Source of the DNA: Planctomycetota bacterium
GTDB lineage: Bacteria > Planctomycetota > Planctomycetia > Pirellulales > UBA1268
Assembly (NCBI GenBank): GCA_016872555.1
Contig: VGZO01000016.1
Coordinates: 1-64,000, forward strand
Length of the DNA: 64,000 nucleotides
Reading direction: 5' to 3'
The translations under genes and the position numbers were made by a program. The notes beneath the pieces are model-generated. The model was given only the letters and a program-made list of their open reading frames with translations. It ran no database searches and was not told where the DNA came from. This document shows, piece after piece, positions 16,700-25,573 of this stretch; the first letter of the stretch is position 1, and every line of letters starts with the position of its first letter.

Positions 16700-16727
16700 A
16701 GTATAGGGGGGCATCGCGTGCTGTCAA
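16700..16727 (-). promoter_or_regulatory. Strong sigma70-type promoter of dnaA
   Basis: On the minus strand a perfect TTGACA (16727-16722) and TATACT (16705-16700) are separated by 16 bp. Transcription would start near 16693, giving a leader of about 79 nt before dnaA. This is the best consensus promoter I found in the window. Confidence 0.75.
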
Positions 16728-16739
16728 TTCATGACAGCA
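16719..16739. repeat. 21-bp inverted repeat over the dnaA -35 box
   Basis: TGCTGTCA (16719-16726) and TGACAGCA (16732-16739) form a perfect dyad around a 5-bp centre. The -35 hexamer of the dnaA promoter lies inside it. The geometry is typical of a dimeric repressor operator. No DnaA-box-like TTATCCACA was seen around it. Confidence 0.7.
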
Positions 16740-16756
16740 TTGCGGCGTCGCACGGG

Positions 16757-16780
16757 AAAAAAGAGCGCAGCTCGCGCGCT
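16757..16780 (-). terminator. Intrinsic terminator after the acyltransferase gene
   Basis: On the minus strand AGCGC pairs with GCGCT around a 7-nt loop, followed one base later by six T (16762-16757). It lies 96 nt beyond the acyltransferase stop and just before the dnaA promoter, insulating dnaA from upstream transcription. Confidence 0.6.
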
Positions 16781-16875
16781 GGTGCAGCCGTCAGTCGTTG
16801 ACATCCGCGCGACGTGTCGAAAACGTGCAGCCGGTGGGGGGAGACACGCACCGGCGGATCAATGCCCGTCGGCTG

Positions 16876-17715
16876 TCAGGAGGCGAGCCGCGCCGAGGTC
16901 GCCGTCGCGGTGGCACGCTCACCGGCTGCCGAGGCGAGCTCCGTGCGGGCCAGCTCGTCGGCGAGTGGCACGCCTGCCGGGCCGGGCAGCGCCGCCGCCC
17001 AGTCGGCGACCCGCGATGGCTCGCGGCGCACGCGCGATGCCCCCGGGCGGTCGGCGCCCGACGTCGCCCACGCCTCGGCGTCGTCGGAGAGCCGGACCAA
17101 CAGCCGCTCGATCCCGGCGCGGTGCCACTCCAGACCGTCACGGTCGAGTCCCTCGGGCACGTGGATCGCCCGGCTGACCACCGCCCGGGCCCGCGACCAG
17201 GGGCGCGGCACCGCGAACCGGTCCCAGGTCCGGAGGCGCCACGGCCGGTCGAACCCCAACCCCATCGCCACCAGCGGGATGCGGAACGTGCCGGCGAGGT
17301 AGACGCAGCCGGTCGCCAGCCGGCGCCGTGGACCGCGCGGACCGTCGGGGGTGATCGTCAGGTTGCCGGTGCGGGCCCGTTCGGCGAGCTGGCGGAGGAC
17401 CACCGAACCGCCGTGGAACGTGCTGCCGCGGACCACGCCGAACCCCATCATCCGCGCCACCTTGTCGAGAACGTTGGCATCCCAATGCCGTGACAGCAGC
17501 ATCGCGATGTTGGCATGCCCGCGGAGGTGGAGGGGGAGGAGGATCGCCTCGTGCCAGAACACGAAGATCTTCGCGCCACGGAAGTCGGGATGCACCGGAT
17601 CGACCGTGGGATCGCCGAAGTCGGCGCGGTAGTCGAGCGTCGCCATCCAGTGGCGGATGGCGGCCGTCGCCACCAGGGAGGTGGCGCCGATGGCGAGGGG
17701 CGACGTGATCTTCAT
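16876..17715 (-). CDS. DUF374 / lysophospholipid acyltransferase-like protein
   Basis: A 279-residue protein, probably membrane-associated, of the LPLAT superfamily. It has the acyltransferase block FVFWHEAILLPLHL near residue 53, with the His-containing motif altered to HEA(I) as in DUF374. Then come MLLSRHWDANVLDKVARMMGFGVVRGST, GGSVVLRQL and ITPDGPRGPRR (the PDGPRG block binds phosphate). Members sit in lipid A or Kdo regions and are thought to acylate lipids; the substrate is unknown here. ATG 17715 has GGAGG 10 nt upstream. It follows dapF by 57 bp on the same strand. Confidence 0.82.
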   Translation of the reverse strand: MKITSPLAIGATSLVATAAIRHWMATLDYRADFGDPTVDPVHPDFRGAKIFVFWHEAILLPLHLRGHANIAMLLSRHWDANVLDKVARMMGFGVVRGSTFHGGSVVLRQLAERARTGNLTITPDGPRGPRRRLATGCVYLAGTFRIPLVAMGLGFDRPWRLRTWDRFAVPRPWSRARAVVSRAIHVPEGLDRDGLEWHRAGIERLLVRLSDDAEAWATSGADRPGASRVRREPSRVADWAAALPGPAGVPLADELARTELASAAGERATATATSARLAS

Positions 17716-17772
17716 CGCGACAGGTCCTCCAGGTTCGCTTCGGGGCACGGGGGCCACCGCCCCGCGCGCGGG

Positions 17773-18681
17773 TCAGCCGCCGTACCACTCGCCGACGAAC
17801 ACCTCCTCGGCGGGCCCGGTCATCGCCACGCCCCCCCCTTCGGCCCAGTCCAGTGCCAATTCACCGCCGGGGAGCTCGGCGACCACCGCGCGGCCTGCCC
17901 GGCCACAGAGGACCGCCGCCACGCAGACCGCCGCCGCACCGGTCCCGCAGGCCTGCGTGATCCCGCTGCCGCGCTCCCAGGTCCGCATCCGCACCCGGTC
18001 GCACCCCAGCACGGTGACGAAGTGGACGTTGGTGCGTTGGGGAAACGCGGCGTGGCGCTCGACGCGCGGTCCGATCGCCTCCAACGGTACGCGGGCCACG
18101 TCGCGGCAGAAGTAGATGGCATGGGGGTTGCCCATCGACACCGCCGTCAATCGTGGGTCGAGGCCCGCCGCGTCCCACCAGGGCTCGGCAGGACCGAGCG
18201 TCGCGGTCGGCTCGTCGACAATCGGAGTTCCATGGCGAGGTGCGCCGGTGACCGCGGCGGCATGGTCGACGGGCACCACGTCGGGCACGAGGATCGGGAC
18301 CCCCATGTCGACGCGGACGACCGACTTCCGCGGGCCCTGCGGGGTGACGACGACGGTGAGCACGCCACGGCCGGTCTCGATCGTCACCGGCCCCGGGGGG
18401 GCGTGGCCGCGCGACACGACCAGATGGGCGACGCAGCGGATCCCGTTGCCGCACATCTCCGCTTCGCTGCCGTCGGCGTTGAACATCCGCATCCGCGCCT
18501 GGGCGACGGAGGACGGCTGCACGAGGATCAAGCCGTCCCCGCCCACGCCACGGTGCCGGTCGGCGATCAGCGGTGCGATCGCCGCCGGATCGGCCGGCGT
18601 CGGCTCGCGGAAGCAATCGACGTACACGTAGTCGTTGCCCGCTCCGTGCATCTTCACGAACCGCAGGGTGTCGGTCGGCAT
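17773..18681 (-). CDS. dapF: Diaminopimelate epimerase
   Basis: A 302-residue cofactor-independent enzyme converting LL- to meso-diaminopimelate for lysine and, where present, peptidoglycan. GAGNDYVYVD opens the protein. The two catalytic cysteines lie in EMCGNGIRCVAH (about residue 75) and QACGTGAAAV (about 244), with SMGNPHAIYF and ERGSGIT between them. All key residues are intact. The gene supports a standard DAP pathway in this organism. It starts 35 bp after the AsmA-like gene stops and precedes the acyltransferase. Confidence 0.95.
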   Translation of the reverse strand: MPTDTLRFVKMHGAGNDYVYVDCFREPTPADPAAIAPLIADRHRGVGGDGLILVQPSSVAQARMRMFNADGSEAEMCGNGIRCVAHLVVSRGHAPPGPVTIETGRGVLTVVVTPQGPRKSVVRVDMGVPILVPDVVPVDHAAAVTGAPRHGTPIVDEPTATLGPAEPWWDAAGLDPRLTAVSMGNPHAIYFCRDVARVPLEAIGPRVERHAAFPQRTNVHFVTVLGCDRVRMRTWERGSGITQACGTGAAAVCVAAVLCGRAGRAVVAELPGGELALDWAEGGGVAMTGPAEEVFVGEWYGG

Positions 18682-18715
18682 GGTCGGGGATCTCCGCAGG
18701 GGCGACGGACGTGGC

Positions 18716-21700
18716 CTACCGTACCAGCGCCGGCCCGACGGCGGCGGTCCTCGTCGCCTGCTGGGACTGGAGCTGCTGCAGGGCCGCCGTCAGCGTCGGG
18801 AAGGCCTCGGTGCTGATCTCCGGCTGGGTGAGCGTGCCGTCGACGTGGACGAGCATGAACTGGCCGCTGGCGCCCCCGAGCACGCGCTTCATTACCGGCA
18901 ACTGCGCCTCGGCGTCCCCCATGATCGGCCGGAGGGTGAGGCTGACGCGCGAGTCGAAGTCGATCTCGCCGTTACCGACGAGGCTGATGACGTCGCCAGC
19001 CAGTTCGATGGTGTCGAGGTAGACGTGCGGACCCTCGACGCGGAAGTCGACGACGCTCGAGCTGAAGGCCCGCCGGTCGGGGACCTTGACCTGCAGCACC
19101 TTGAGCAGCGCGACCATCACCGGCAGTTCGTAGATGTCGGCGTCGCGGAGCCGGACCTGCCCGCGGCCCGCCAACGAGTACTCGCCCGACCGCGACCCGG
19201 TGAGCTCGGCGACGGCGTGGACGCGCCCGCGGTAGGGCGTCGCCGCCGGCCCGCCGCCGTCGGCGGTGAGCTGCTCGAGGTCGGCCTGGCCGAGGGCGAG
19301 GGCGACGGTGAAGCCGCCGCCGGCGCCCGGGGCGACCGTGCCGTCGAGCGTTAGCACGCCGCCGGCCATCGTCGCCACCAGCCGGCGCGGCGCGACGGTG
19401 ACCTGCTGGACGGCGGCGGTGCCGAAGCGGACGCCGTCGGGACCGGCGCTGAACGGGCCGTTGACGTCGGTGAGCTGGTGGCCGCGCCACCACGCGCTGT
19501 CGATCGCCACGTCGCCGGAGGCGTGCCAGGTGCGGCCGTCGGCGGCCCCGGTGAGGCGGACGCCGCCGTGGACGTGGTCGAGCGCGACCCCGACGTCGAG
19601 CCCCCCCTGCTCCATGTCGAAGCGCATGTCCCAGGTGGCGGCGGCGGGACCGGGGCGGCCGTCCGCGGCGAGCGCCGTGGAATAGATGTCAAGCGTGCCG
19701 TCGATCGACAGCAGCCCGCGCGGCCGGACGGCCTGGACGCTGGCGCGGAGCCCCGCCGGCAGCGCCTGGAGGAGATCCTGGTCGGCGCGGAAGCGGTCGG
19801 CGGAGAGCCGCTGGAATGCCACGTGCCAGCCACCATCCGGGGTGAAGCGGCAGGTTCCCGCGGCGGCGACGGTGGTCCGGTCGTGGGCGGCGCGGACGTC
19901 GTCGAAACGCAGCCAGCCGTTTTCCCAGGTGAGCCTCCCCTGGAGGCGTTCGAGACGGTACGGAAACCAGCTCGGCTCGATCGACACCGTGTCGCCGGTC
20001 GGCCGGGCCTCGAGGGCCACGCTCGTCGAGCGCGCCTTGACGCGGTGCCGCACCGTGGCGGTGAACTCGGCGTTGCCGCGGGGATCGAGGTCGTCCCAGA
20101 CGTCGCGCACGCCCCGCGGCAGGGCGTCGCGCAGCTCGCGCTCGAGCACGACGCCGGTCCCGGCGAGCTGGAGCACGAGCTCACCGTCGCCGTCGGCCGC
20201 GGGGACGAGCTGGCCGGAGCAGCGCACCGTGCCGGTGTCGTTGCACCCGCTGACGTCGTGGATCGTCCACTGGCCGTCGTGCATGCGCACGTCACCGGTG
20301 ACGCGTGACAGCGGATAGGGGAACCCGGCGTAGCGCATGCTGCAGTCGACGAGATGGATCGCCAACCGATTCGACTGGCCGGTGGGGAACGCCGGGGAGC
20401 GCTCGTGCTGGAACACGAAATCGAACGTCCCCTCGGCCTCGAGGGCCCGGACGATGCCGGCGCTGCGCGCCGGCAGGGCGGCGAGCAGGGCATCGTCGAC
20501 CCGCATCGAATCGCCGCGGACCTCGAGCAACCCGACGGTGCCGGTCGGCCCGCTGCGAAACGCTCCCTGGACGTGGACCGGATGGCCACCCGCCTGGCCG
20601 GTGAGGTGGATCGACAGCGCCCCGCCGTCGAGGGTGACGGTGCCGACCGTGCGGTCGATCCGGTAGGGGAAGCGGTAGTGTGTCAGCGACGCGTCGCGGC
20701 AGTGGATCGTGACCTTGGGTTCGAACGCCCCGCCGCGCCGGGCGAGGCGGGCGCGGAGGTCGATCTCGCCGCTGGGCATCAGCTTGCTCCACTGCGCCGC
20801 CCACGACTCGGGCAGGCAGCCCTCCCACTGGCGCCCGACGACGAGCCGGTCGGCCTCGACGACGGCTTCGAAATCGGCCGTCGGCGACCACCCCTCGAGG
20901 CGGCCGCCCCCACGCACCAGCGTCGATCCGGAGTGGGCGGTGAGCTCGCGGACGGTGAGCCCGCTCCGGTCGGCGGTGAACGTCGCGACTGCCGCCGACA
21001 GCGGGAACGGAAAGGACGGGTGCTCGAACTGCCCCCCCTCGAGCCGCCCCGCGACGGCGACCGTCGCCAGCGCGGGTGTCGACAGCATGCCGTCGACGCG
21101 CCACTCGAGGCCGATGCGCCCGCGGACGGCGTTCGTCAAGCCGGCGACGGACCGCGCCGTCGGCGCCGGCAGCAGCGCCACCATCCGCGGACCGACGTCG
21201 AGCCCGTCGAGCCGTCCGTCGACATGGAACGTGTCGGCGGCCGTGGCGACCACCCCGGTGAACGAACAGCGTTCGAAGACGTCGCCGGCGAAACTGCCGC
21301 GGAACCGGGCGGTACCGTCGGCGCCCGGGGTCAGTTCTGCCGCGACCTGCCGCAGCGTGACCCGTGCCGCGGTGCCGACCCCGTCGACGACGACCGTCGC
21401 ATCCTCGACGGTGACCGGCGGCAACGCCATGCCACCGGGCCGCGCCCCGAGCAGCCGGGCGACGCTCCAGCGGCCGTCGCGCTGGACGGCGTGCACCACT
21501 CCCCGACGGACGTGGGCGGCGGTGATCCGCGGGGTGCCCCCCGCGAGCTCGGCGAGGCTCGTGCCGCAGGCGAGGCGCAGTTCCTCGACCCACACCAACT
21601 GCCGCCACTGGTGCGGCAGCGACGGATCGGCGATCGTCACGCCACGGACGACGATCCCCTGCCCCTCGACGACGGCAGCGTTGACCCGCACCTCGAGTCC

Positions 21701-21853
21701 CGGCCACGTGGCGGCGAGGCGCTCCTCGACGCGGCGCCGCACCTCGGCATCGAGCCGCGCCGGCCCGAGCGCACCGGCGGCGACGACCGCGGCGACGGCC
21801 AGCGGCACCGACCAGCGCACCAGCGTCCAGAGGGTGTCGTTGACCGTGGTCAC
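18716..21853 (-). CDS. Large AsmA-like protein
   Basis: The 1045-residue protein has one N-terminal membrane anchor (LVRWSVPLAVAAVVAAGALG) and a long periplasmic region of repeated beta-rich segments. The C-terminal 200 residues fit an AsmA-like C-terminal domain: YSLAGRGQVRLRDADIYELPVMVALLKVL, SSSVVDFRVEGPHVYLDTIELAGDVISLVGNGEIDFD. AsmA/TamB relatives form long grooves that carry lipids between membranes. That role is plausible here but unproven. It starts with GTG at 21853. No strong ribosome site is visible. It probably heads the transcript that continues into dapF. Confidence 0.78.
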   Translation of the reverse strand: MTTVNDTLWTLVRWSVPLAVAAVVAAGALGPARLDAEVRRRVEERLAATWPGLEVRVNAAVVEGQGIVVRGVTIADPSLPHQWRQLVWVEELRLACGTSLAELAGGTPRITAAHVRRGVVHAVQRDGRWSVARLLGARPGGMALPPVTVEDATVVVDGVGTAARVTLRQVAAELTPGADGTARFRGSFAGDVFERCSFTGVVATAADTFHVDGRLDGLDVGPRMVALLPAPTARSVAGLTNAVRGRIGLEWRVDGMLSTPALATVAVAGRLEGGQFEHPSFPFPLSAAVATFTADRSGLTVRELTAHSGSTLVRGGGRLEGWSPTADFEAVVEADRLVVGRQWEGCLPESWAAQWSKLMPSGEIDLRARLARRGGAFEPKVTIHCRDASLTHYRFPYRIDRTVGTVTLDGGALSIHLTGQAGGHPVHVQGAFRSGPTGTVGLLEVRGDSMRVDDALLAALPARSAGIVRALEAEGTFDFVFQHERSPAFPTGQSNRLAIHLVDCSMRYAGFPYPLSRVTGDVRMHDGQWTIHDVSGCNDTGTVRCSGQLVPAADGDGELVLQLAGTGVVLERELRDALPRGVRDVWDDLDPRGNAEFTATVRHRVKARSTSVALEARPTGDTVSIEPSWFPYRLERLQGRLTWENGWLRFDDVRAAHDRTTVAAAGTCRFTPDGGWHVAFQRLSADRFRADQDLLQALPAGLRASVQAVRPRGLLSIDGTLDIYSTALAADGRPGPAAATWDMRFDMEQGGLDVGVALDHVHGGVRLTGAADGRTWHASGDVAIDSAWWRGHQLTDVNGPFSAGPDGVRFGTAAVQQVTVAPRRLVATMAGGVLTLDGTVAPGAGGGFTVALALGQADLEQLTADGGGPAATPYRGRVHAVAELTGSRSGEYSLAGRGQVRLRDADIYELPVMVALLKVLQVKVPDRRAFSSSVVDFRVEGPHVYLDTIELAGDVISLVGNGEIDFDSRVSLTLRPIMGDAEAQLPVMKRVLGGASGQFMLVHVDGTLTQPEISTEAFPTLTAALQQLQSQQATRTAAVGPALVR

Positions 21854-22002
21854 GGGGATGCCGGCGCGACGGGGCGGCGCGCGGGGCGGCGCGCTGCCGC
21901 CCGCGTCAGGGGGCGGGAAGGTAGGGAGCGGTCGCGGATGGGGTCAAGCGGTGCATCCCCACCCCCCCTGCTCGCCCCGTTTCCCACGTTCCGCGCCCTT
22001 GC

Positions 22003-22008
22003 TATAGT
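22003..22008 (+). promoter_or_regulatory. -10 element TATAGT upstream of the MFS gene
   Basis: GCTATAGT matches the recurring -10 motif, 63 nt before the ATG at 22071. The -35 region (TTTCCC) is poor. Confidence 0.5.
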
Positions 22009-22070
22009 GCCCGCTCTCGCGGGGCGTTCACGAGCCCCCTTCCCCTTCTGGCCGCTGGAGGCGCCCCGGC

Positions 22071-23699
22071 ATGGACACCGCATCCTCGAACTGGCACGGC
22101 GACTCCGGTTCCCCGTCGGGAGTCAACGCCCAGCGGCTGTTGTGGGCCGGGTTCATGGCGATCCTCGCCGCCGGCGTCGGCTTCGCGATCCGCGGCGGCA
22201 TCCTCGACAACTGGGGGAAGGAGTACGGGCTCACCGCCGGGGAGCTCGGCAACATCACCGGGCAGGGCTTCACCGGGTTTTGCTTCGGGATCATCATCGG
22301 CGGAGTGATCGCTGACCGGATCGGCTACGGGAAGCTCGTGTTCGCCGCCTTCCTGCTCCATGTCCTGTCGGCCGCGATGACGTTCCTGGTCACGAAGGAC
22401 AACGCCTCCAGCATGCTGACGTGGAGCTCATTCATCTTCGCACTGGCCAACGGCACGCTCGAGGCCGTCGCCAATCCGCTGGTCGCGACGCTGTTTCCCA
22501 AGAACCGCGCCCATTATCTCAACATCCTTCACGCATCGTGGCCCGCCGGTCTGGTCCTCGGCAGCGCCGCCGGCTGGATCCTCGACGACAAGATGAAGGT
22601 CGATTGGAAGCTGCAGATGGCGCTGTATCTCGTGCCGACGCTGATCTACGGGCTGATGTTCCTCGGACAGCGCATGCCGCGCTCCGAGGCTTCGGAAAAG
22701 GGTGTCAGCACCGCCGACATGTTCAAGGACGTAGGGATCCTCGGCGGCCTGGTCGTCTGCTATCTCCTCTCCCTGTTCTTCGCCGGACCGCTCGGACTGC
22801 AACCGATCGTTTCGTACGGTATCGCCGGAGCACTGCTCCTCGCGATCGGGTTCATCACCAAGTTCTCGATCGGCAGCGTGCTGATGTTCATCCTGTTCAT
22901 CACCCACGCGCTGGTCGGCGCGGTCGAACTGGGCACTGATGGCTGGATCCAGAACATCACCGGCAACCTGTTCAGTTCCGAGCAGGGCAAGTGGCTGTTC
23001 ATCTGGACCAGCGCGATCATGTTCGGCCTGCGATTCTGCGCCGACTTCATCGAGAACAAGATGGGGCTGTCGCCGATCGGCTTGCTGCTGGCCTGTTCAG
23101 TCCTGGCCTGCGTCGGCCTGCTGCTCTCGGCCAACATCAACAGCCTGCCCCTGGCCTTCGTGGCCCTGGGGATCTATGCGGTCGGCAAGACGTTCTTCTG
23201 GCCGACGATGCTCGCCGTCGCATCCGACCAGTTTCCACGCACCGGGGCGGTGGCGATCTCGATCATGGGAGGCATCGGGATGCTGTCGGCCGGGCTGATC
23301 GGCGGCCCCGGCCTCGGCTACTGCAAGGATCGGTTCGCCGGAGAAGCACTGCGCGCGGCGTCCCCGGCCGTGTACGCCGAGTACAAGGCTGCCAAGCCGA
23401 GCACCTTTCTCGGCATTCCGGCGACCGAGGCCACCGGGCTCGACGGGGCGAAGTTCGGCGCGATCAGCGAGAAGTTGGCCGAGGCGCGGGAAGGCATCGC
23501 CAAGCAGGGGGGCGTCGTCGCCGAGGCGGTGAACACGCTCACCGCGGACGAACGGACGGTCCACGCCGCAAGCATCGAGGGAGACCGCAACACCCTTCGC
23601 TTCGACGCGATCATCCCCGGGATCATGGCGGCGATCTACCTGGTGTTACTCCTGTTCTTCGCCAGCCGCGGTGGCTACCGCCGCCAGACGATCGACTGA
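22071..23699 (+). CDS. MFS transporter, sugar-permease-like
   Basis: A 542-residue inner-membrane protein with about 12 hydrophobic segments. [28 protein letters not shown] gives the motif-A region, and [38 protein letters not shown] resembles the fucose-permease/FGHS subgroup. Unusually, about 100 soluble residues (near 420-520, with [15 protein letters not shown]) are inserted before the last membrane segment. The transported compound is unknown; a sugar or nucleoside is a reasonable guess. It runs tail to tail with tilS. Confidence 0.82.
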   Translation: MDTASSNWHGDSGSPSGVNAQRLLWAGFMAILAAGVGFAIRGGILDNWGKEYGLTAGELGNITGQGFTGFCFGIIIGGVIADRIGYGKLVFAAFLLHVLSAAMTFLVTKDNASSMLTWSSFIFALANGTLEAVANPLVATLFPKNRAHYLNILHASWPAGLVLGSAAGWILDDKMKVDWKLQMALYLVPTLIYGLMFLGQRMPRSEASEKGVSTADMFKDVGILGGLVVCYLLSLFFAGPLGLQPIVSYGIAGALLLAIGFITKFSIGSVLMFILFITHALVGAVELGTDGWIQNITGNLFSSEQGKWLFIWTSAIMFGLRFCADFIENKMGLSPIGLLLACSVLACVGLLLSANINSLPLAFVALGIYAVGKTFFWPTMLAVASDQFPRTGAVAISIMGGIGMLSAGLIGGPGLGYCKDRFAGEALRAASPAVYAEYKAAKPSTFLGIPATEATGLDGAKFGAISEKLAEAREGIAKQGGVVAEAVNTLTADERTVHAASIEGDRNTLRFDAIIPGIMAAIYLVLLLFFASRGGYRRQTID

Positions 23700-23751
23700 C
23701 ACGACCCGATCGAGACCGATCCCCACGGCAGCTCCCCGCGGGACGACGGAA

Positions 23752-24804
23752 TCACTCGTCCGTGCACCGTTCCGGGGGACCCACCGCGACGTGCCATCGG
23801 CCGTCGACGTTCATCGCCATGGCCCTCACGCCCCCCGGAAGGTCGATCCGGCCGCGGACGCTGCGGCGGACCAACGCCGCCAGGCTCCGGTAGTGCCCGT
23901 CGGTCATGTGCCTCCGCGGCCATCCCTCGCGGCGCCACAGCACGGCGAACATCTCGGCGACCAGGTGGGGGTCGCACCCGGCCAGCGCGCCGGAGTCGAT
24001 CACGACCGCGCCGTCGGCGCGCTTCGTCGCATGGGCGTCGAGCAGCCCGCGGGCGACATCCTCGAGCACCGCCGCGGCAGCCGCCGCCTGTCTCCCGAGG
24101 CGGACGAGGCTCGCCTGCACCGACGGATAGGATCCGGCCGCGAGGCGCGGGAGGATCTCGTGGCGGAGGAAGTTGCGGGCGTAGCGCCGGTCGGCGTTGG
24201 TTTCGTCCTCGCACCAGGTCACGCCCTGCCCGGCGAGGAACGCGCGCGGCGCCGTCGCCGGGACCTCGAGGAGCGGTCGGATCAGCTCGACGCCGTCGCC
24301 GAGCCGACGGCGCGCCGGCATTCCCGCCAACCCCACGAGCCCCGTCCCGCGCGCGATGCGGTGGAGGATCGTCTCTGCCTGGTCGGCCGCGGTATGGGCG
24401 ACGGCGACGCTGCCCGCGCCGGCATCGCGCGCCACGTCGAGGAGGAACCGGTAGCGGAGGCGCCGGGCGAGCCCCTCGACCCCTTCGCCGCCATGCGCCG
24501 TCGCGCGCACCGCGATCGCCCCCGTCCGGCAGGGCAGCCCGAGACGCCCCGCCAGCGCGGCGACCACGGCGGCGTCGTGCTCGGCCGTCGGCCGCAGGTC
24601 GTGGACCGCATGGGCGACGGTGAGCGGCGGCGTGGATCCGCGCCGCGCCGCCAGTTTCGCGATGCCGATGAGCAGGGCGACGCTGTCGGCCCCCCCCGAG
24701 ACGGCCACGACCGCCGGCCCTGCCCAAAACCCCAAGCTGTCGAGCCCCGCCGCCAATGCGGTCAGGAACGATTCCTCCCCGGTGCTCGGCGATTCAGCAG
24801 CCAT
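23752..24804 (-). CDS. tilS: tRNA(Ile)-lysidine synthase
   Basis: A 350-residue PP-loop ATPase that attaches lysine to C34 of the CAU anticodon of tRNA-Ile, changing both its charging and decoding. The PP-loop AVSGGADSVAL is at residues 34-44. GVEGLARRLRYRFLLD, VAHTAADQAETILHRIARGTGLVGLAGM and CEDETNADRRYARNFLRHEILPRL follow. The usual HHADDQ is HTAADQ here. The protein is shorter than the 430-residue E. coli enzyme, as in other bacteria with a reduced C-terminal region. ATG 24804 was chosen because the PP-loop then lies at the normal distance from the N-terminus. Confidence 0.9.
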   Translation of the reverse strand: MAAESPSTGEESFLTALAAGLDSLGFWAGPAVVAVSGGADSVALLIGIAKLAARRGSTPPLTVAHAVHDLRPTAEHDAAVVAALAGRLGLPCRTGAIAVRATAHGGEGVEGLARRLRYRFLLDVARDAGAGSVAVAHTAADQAETILHRIARGTGLVGLAGMPARRRLGDGVELIRPLLEVPATAPRAFLAGQGVTWCEDETNADRRYARNFLRHEILPRLAAGSYPSVQASLVRLGRQAAAAAAVLEDVARGLLDAHATKRADGAVVIDSGALAGCDPHLVAEMFAVLWRREGWPRRHMTDGHYRSLAALVRRSVRGRIDLPGGVRAMAMNVDGRWHVAVGPPERCTDE

Positions 24805-24857
24805 CCCCCGATTGTGCCGCGGCGGCGCAGCGGCGGCGAACCCGACGCCAAGCGGCA

Positions 24858-24886
24858 TTGAGCCCCCCGGGGCCGATCGGTACCCT
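24858..24886 (+). promoter_or_regulatory. Candidate promoter of the lipoprotein gene
   Basis: TTGAGC (24858-24863) and TACCCT (24881-24886) are separated by 17 bp. Transcription would start near 24893, about 28 nt before the ATG at 24921. Confidence 0.45.
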
Positions 24887-24920
24887 CCCCGCCTCACCCC
24901 GGCTCCCGGAGACCACGCGC

Positions 24921-25562
24921 ATGCATGCCCGCCCCATGCCCCAGGCACGCCTGCTGCTCGCGGCAGCGCTGCTCCCCGCACTCGCCGGCTGCTCGGCGCT
25001 CGGGACGCTGACCTACATCGTCATGCCCAAAGACGTGCCCGCGGAGTTCGCGGGGCTCAAAGGCAAGCACGTCGCCGTGGTCTGCAAGCCGATCGTCGAA
25101 CTGCAGTTCAGCGACGCCGGCACGTCGCGCGAACTGGCGACCACCGTCGGCAATCTCGTCGAGCGCAACGTCCGCCAGGCGCGGGTCATCCCGCAGGACG
25201 AGGTGGCGCGCTGGGTCGACGAGAACACCTGGGTCGACTACCGGGCGATCGGCAAGTCGCTCGACGCCGATCTGGTCGTCGGGATCGACCTCGAAGAGTT
25301 CCGCCTCCACGAGGGATCGACGTTGCTCCGCGGTCGGGCCACCGCCAACGTGCGCGTCTACGACATCGCCGCCGACAAGATGGTCTTCGAGAAGCGGTTC
25401 GACGACTTCAGCTTCCCGCGTGACGGGGCGATCCCCGTGACCGACCGGCCGGAGGCCCAGTTCCGCGGGATGTTCATCCACCTCCTCGGCCAGCGCATCT
25501 CCCGCTGCTTCCACGCGTACGACAGCCGCGAGCAGTTCGCCGACGACAACCTGTCGTTCTGA
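24921..25562 (+). CDS. Putative lipoprotein of unknown function
   Basis: The 213-residue product has a lipoprotein signal peptide with lipobox LAGC at residues 21-24. The mature part contains GLKGKHVAVVCKPIVEL, a VGNLVERNVRQARVIPQDEVARWVDEN helix, LDADLVVGIDLEEFRLHEGSTLLRGRATANVRVYDI and a C-terminal helix ending near DDNLSF. The alternation suggests a compact alpha/beta domain, possibly an envelope-assembly lipoprotein, but I recognise no named family. A later Met at 24936 is an alternative start. It runs tail to tail with the VWA gene. Confidence 0.75.
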   Translation: MHARPMPQARLLLAAALLPALAGCSALGTLTYIVMPKDVPAEFAGLKGKHVAVVCKPIVELQFSDAGTSRELATTVGNLVERNVRQARVIPQDEVARWVDENTWVDYRAIGKSLDADLVVGIDLEEFRLHEGSTLLRGRATANVRVYDIAADKMVFEKRFDDFSFPRDGAIPVTDRPEAQFRGMFIHLLGQRISRCFHAYDSREQFADDNLSF

Positions 25563-25573
25563 GACGGGTCCGG

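Noticed and set aside
16615-16875. oriC with DnaA boxes next to dnaA
   Set aside because: No TTATCCACA-like sequence or AT-rich unwinding region was seen; the region holds only promoter, dyad and terminator.
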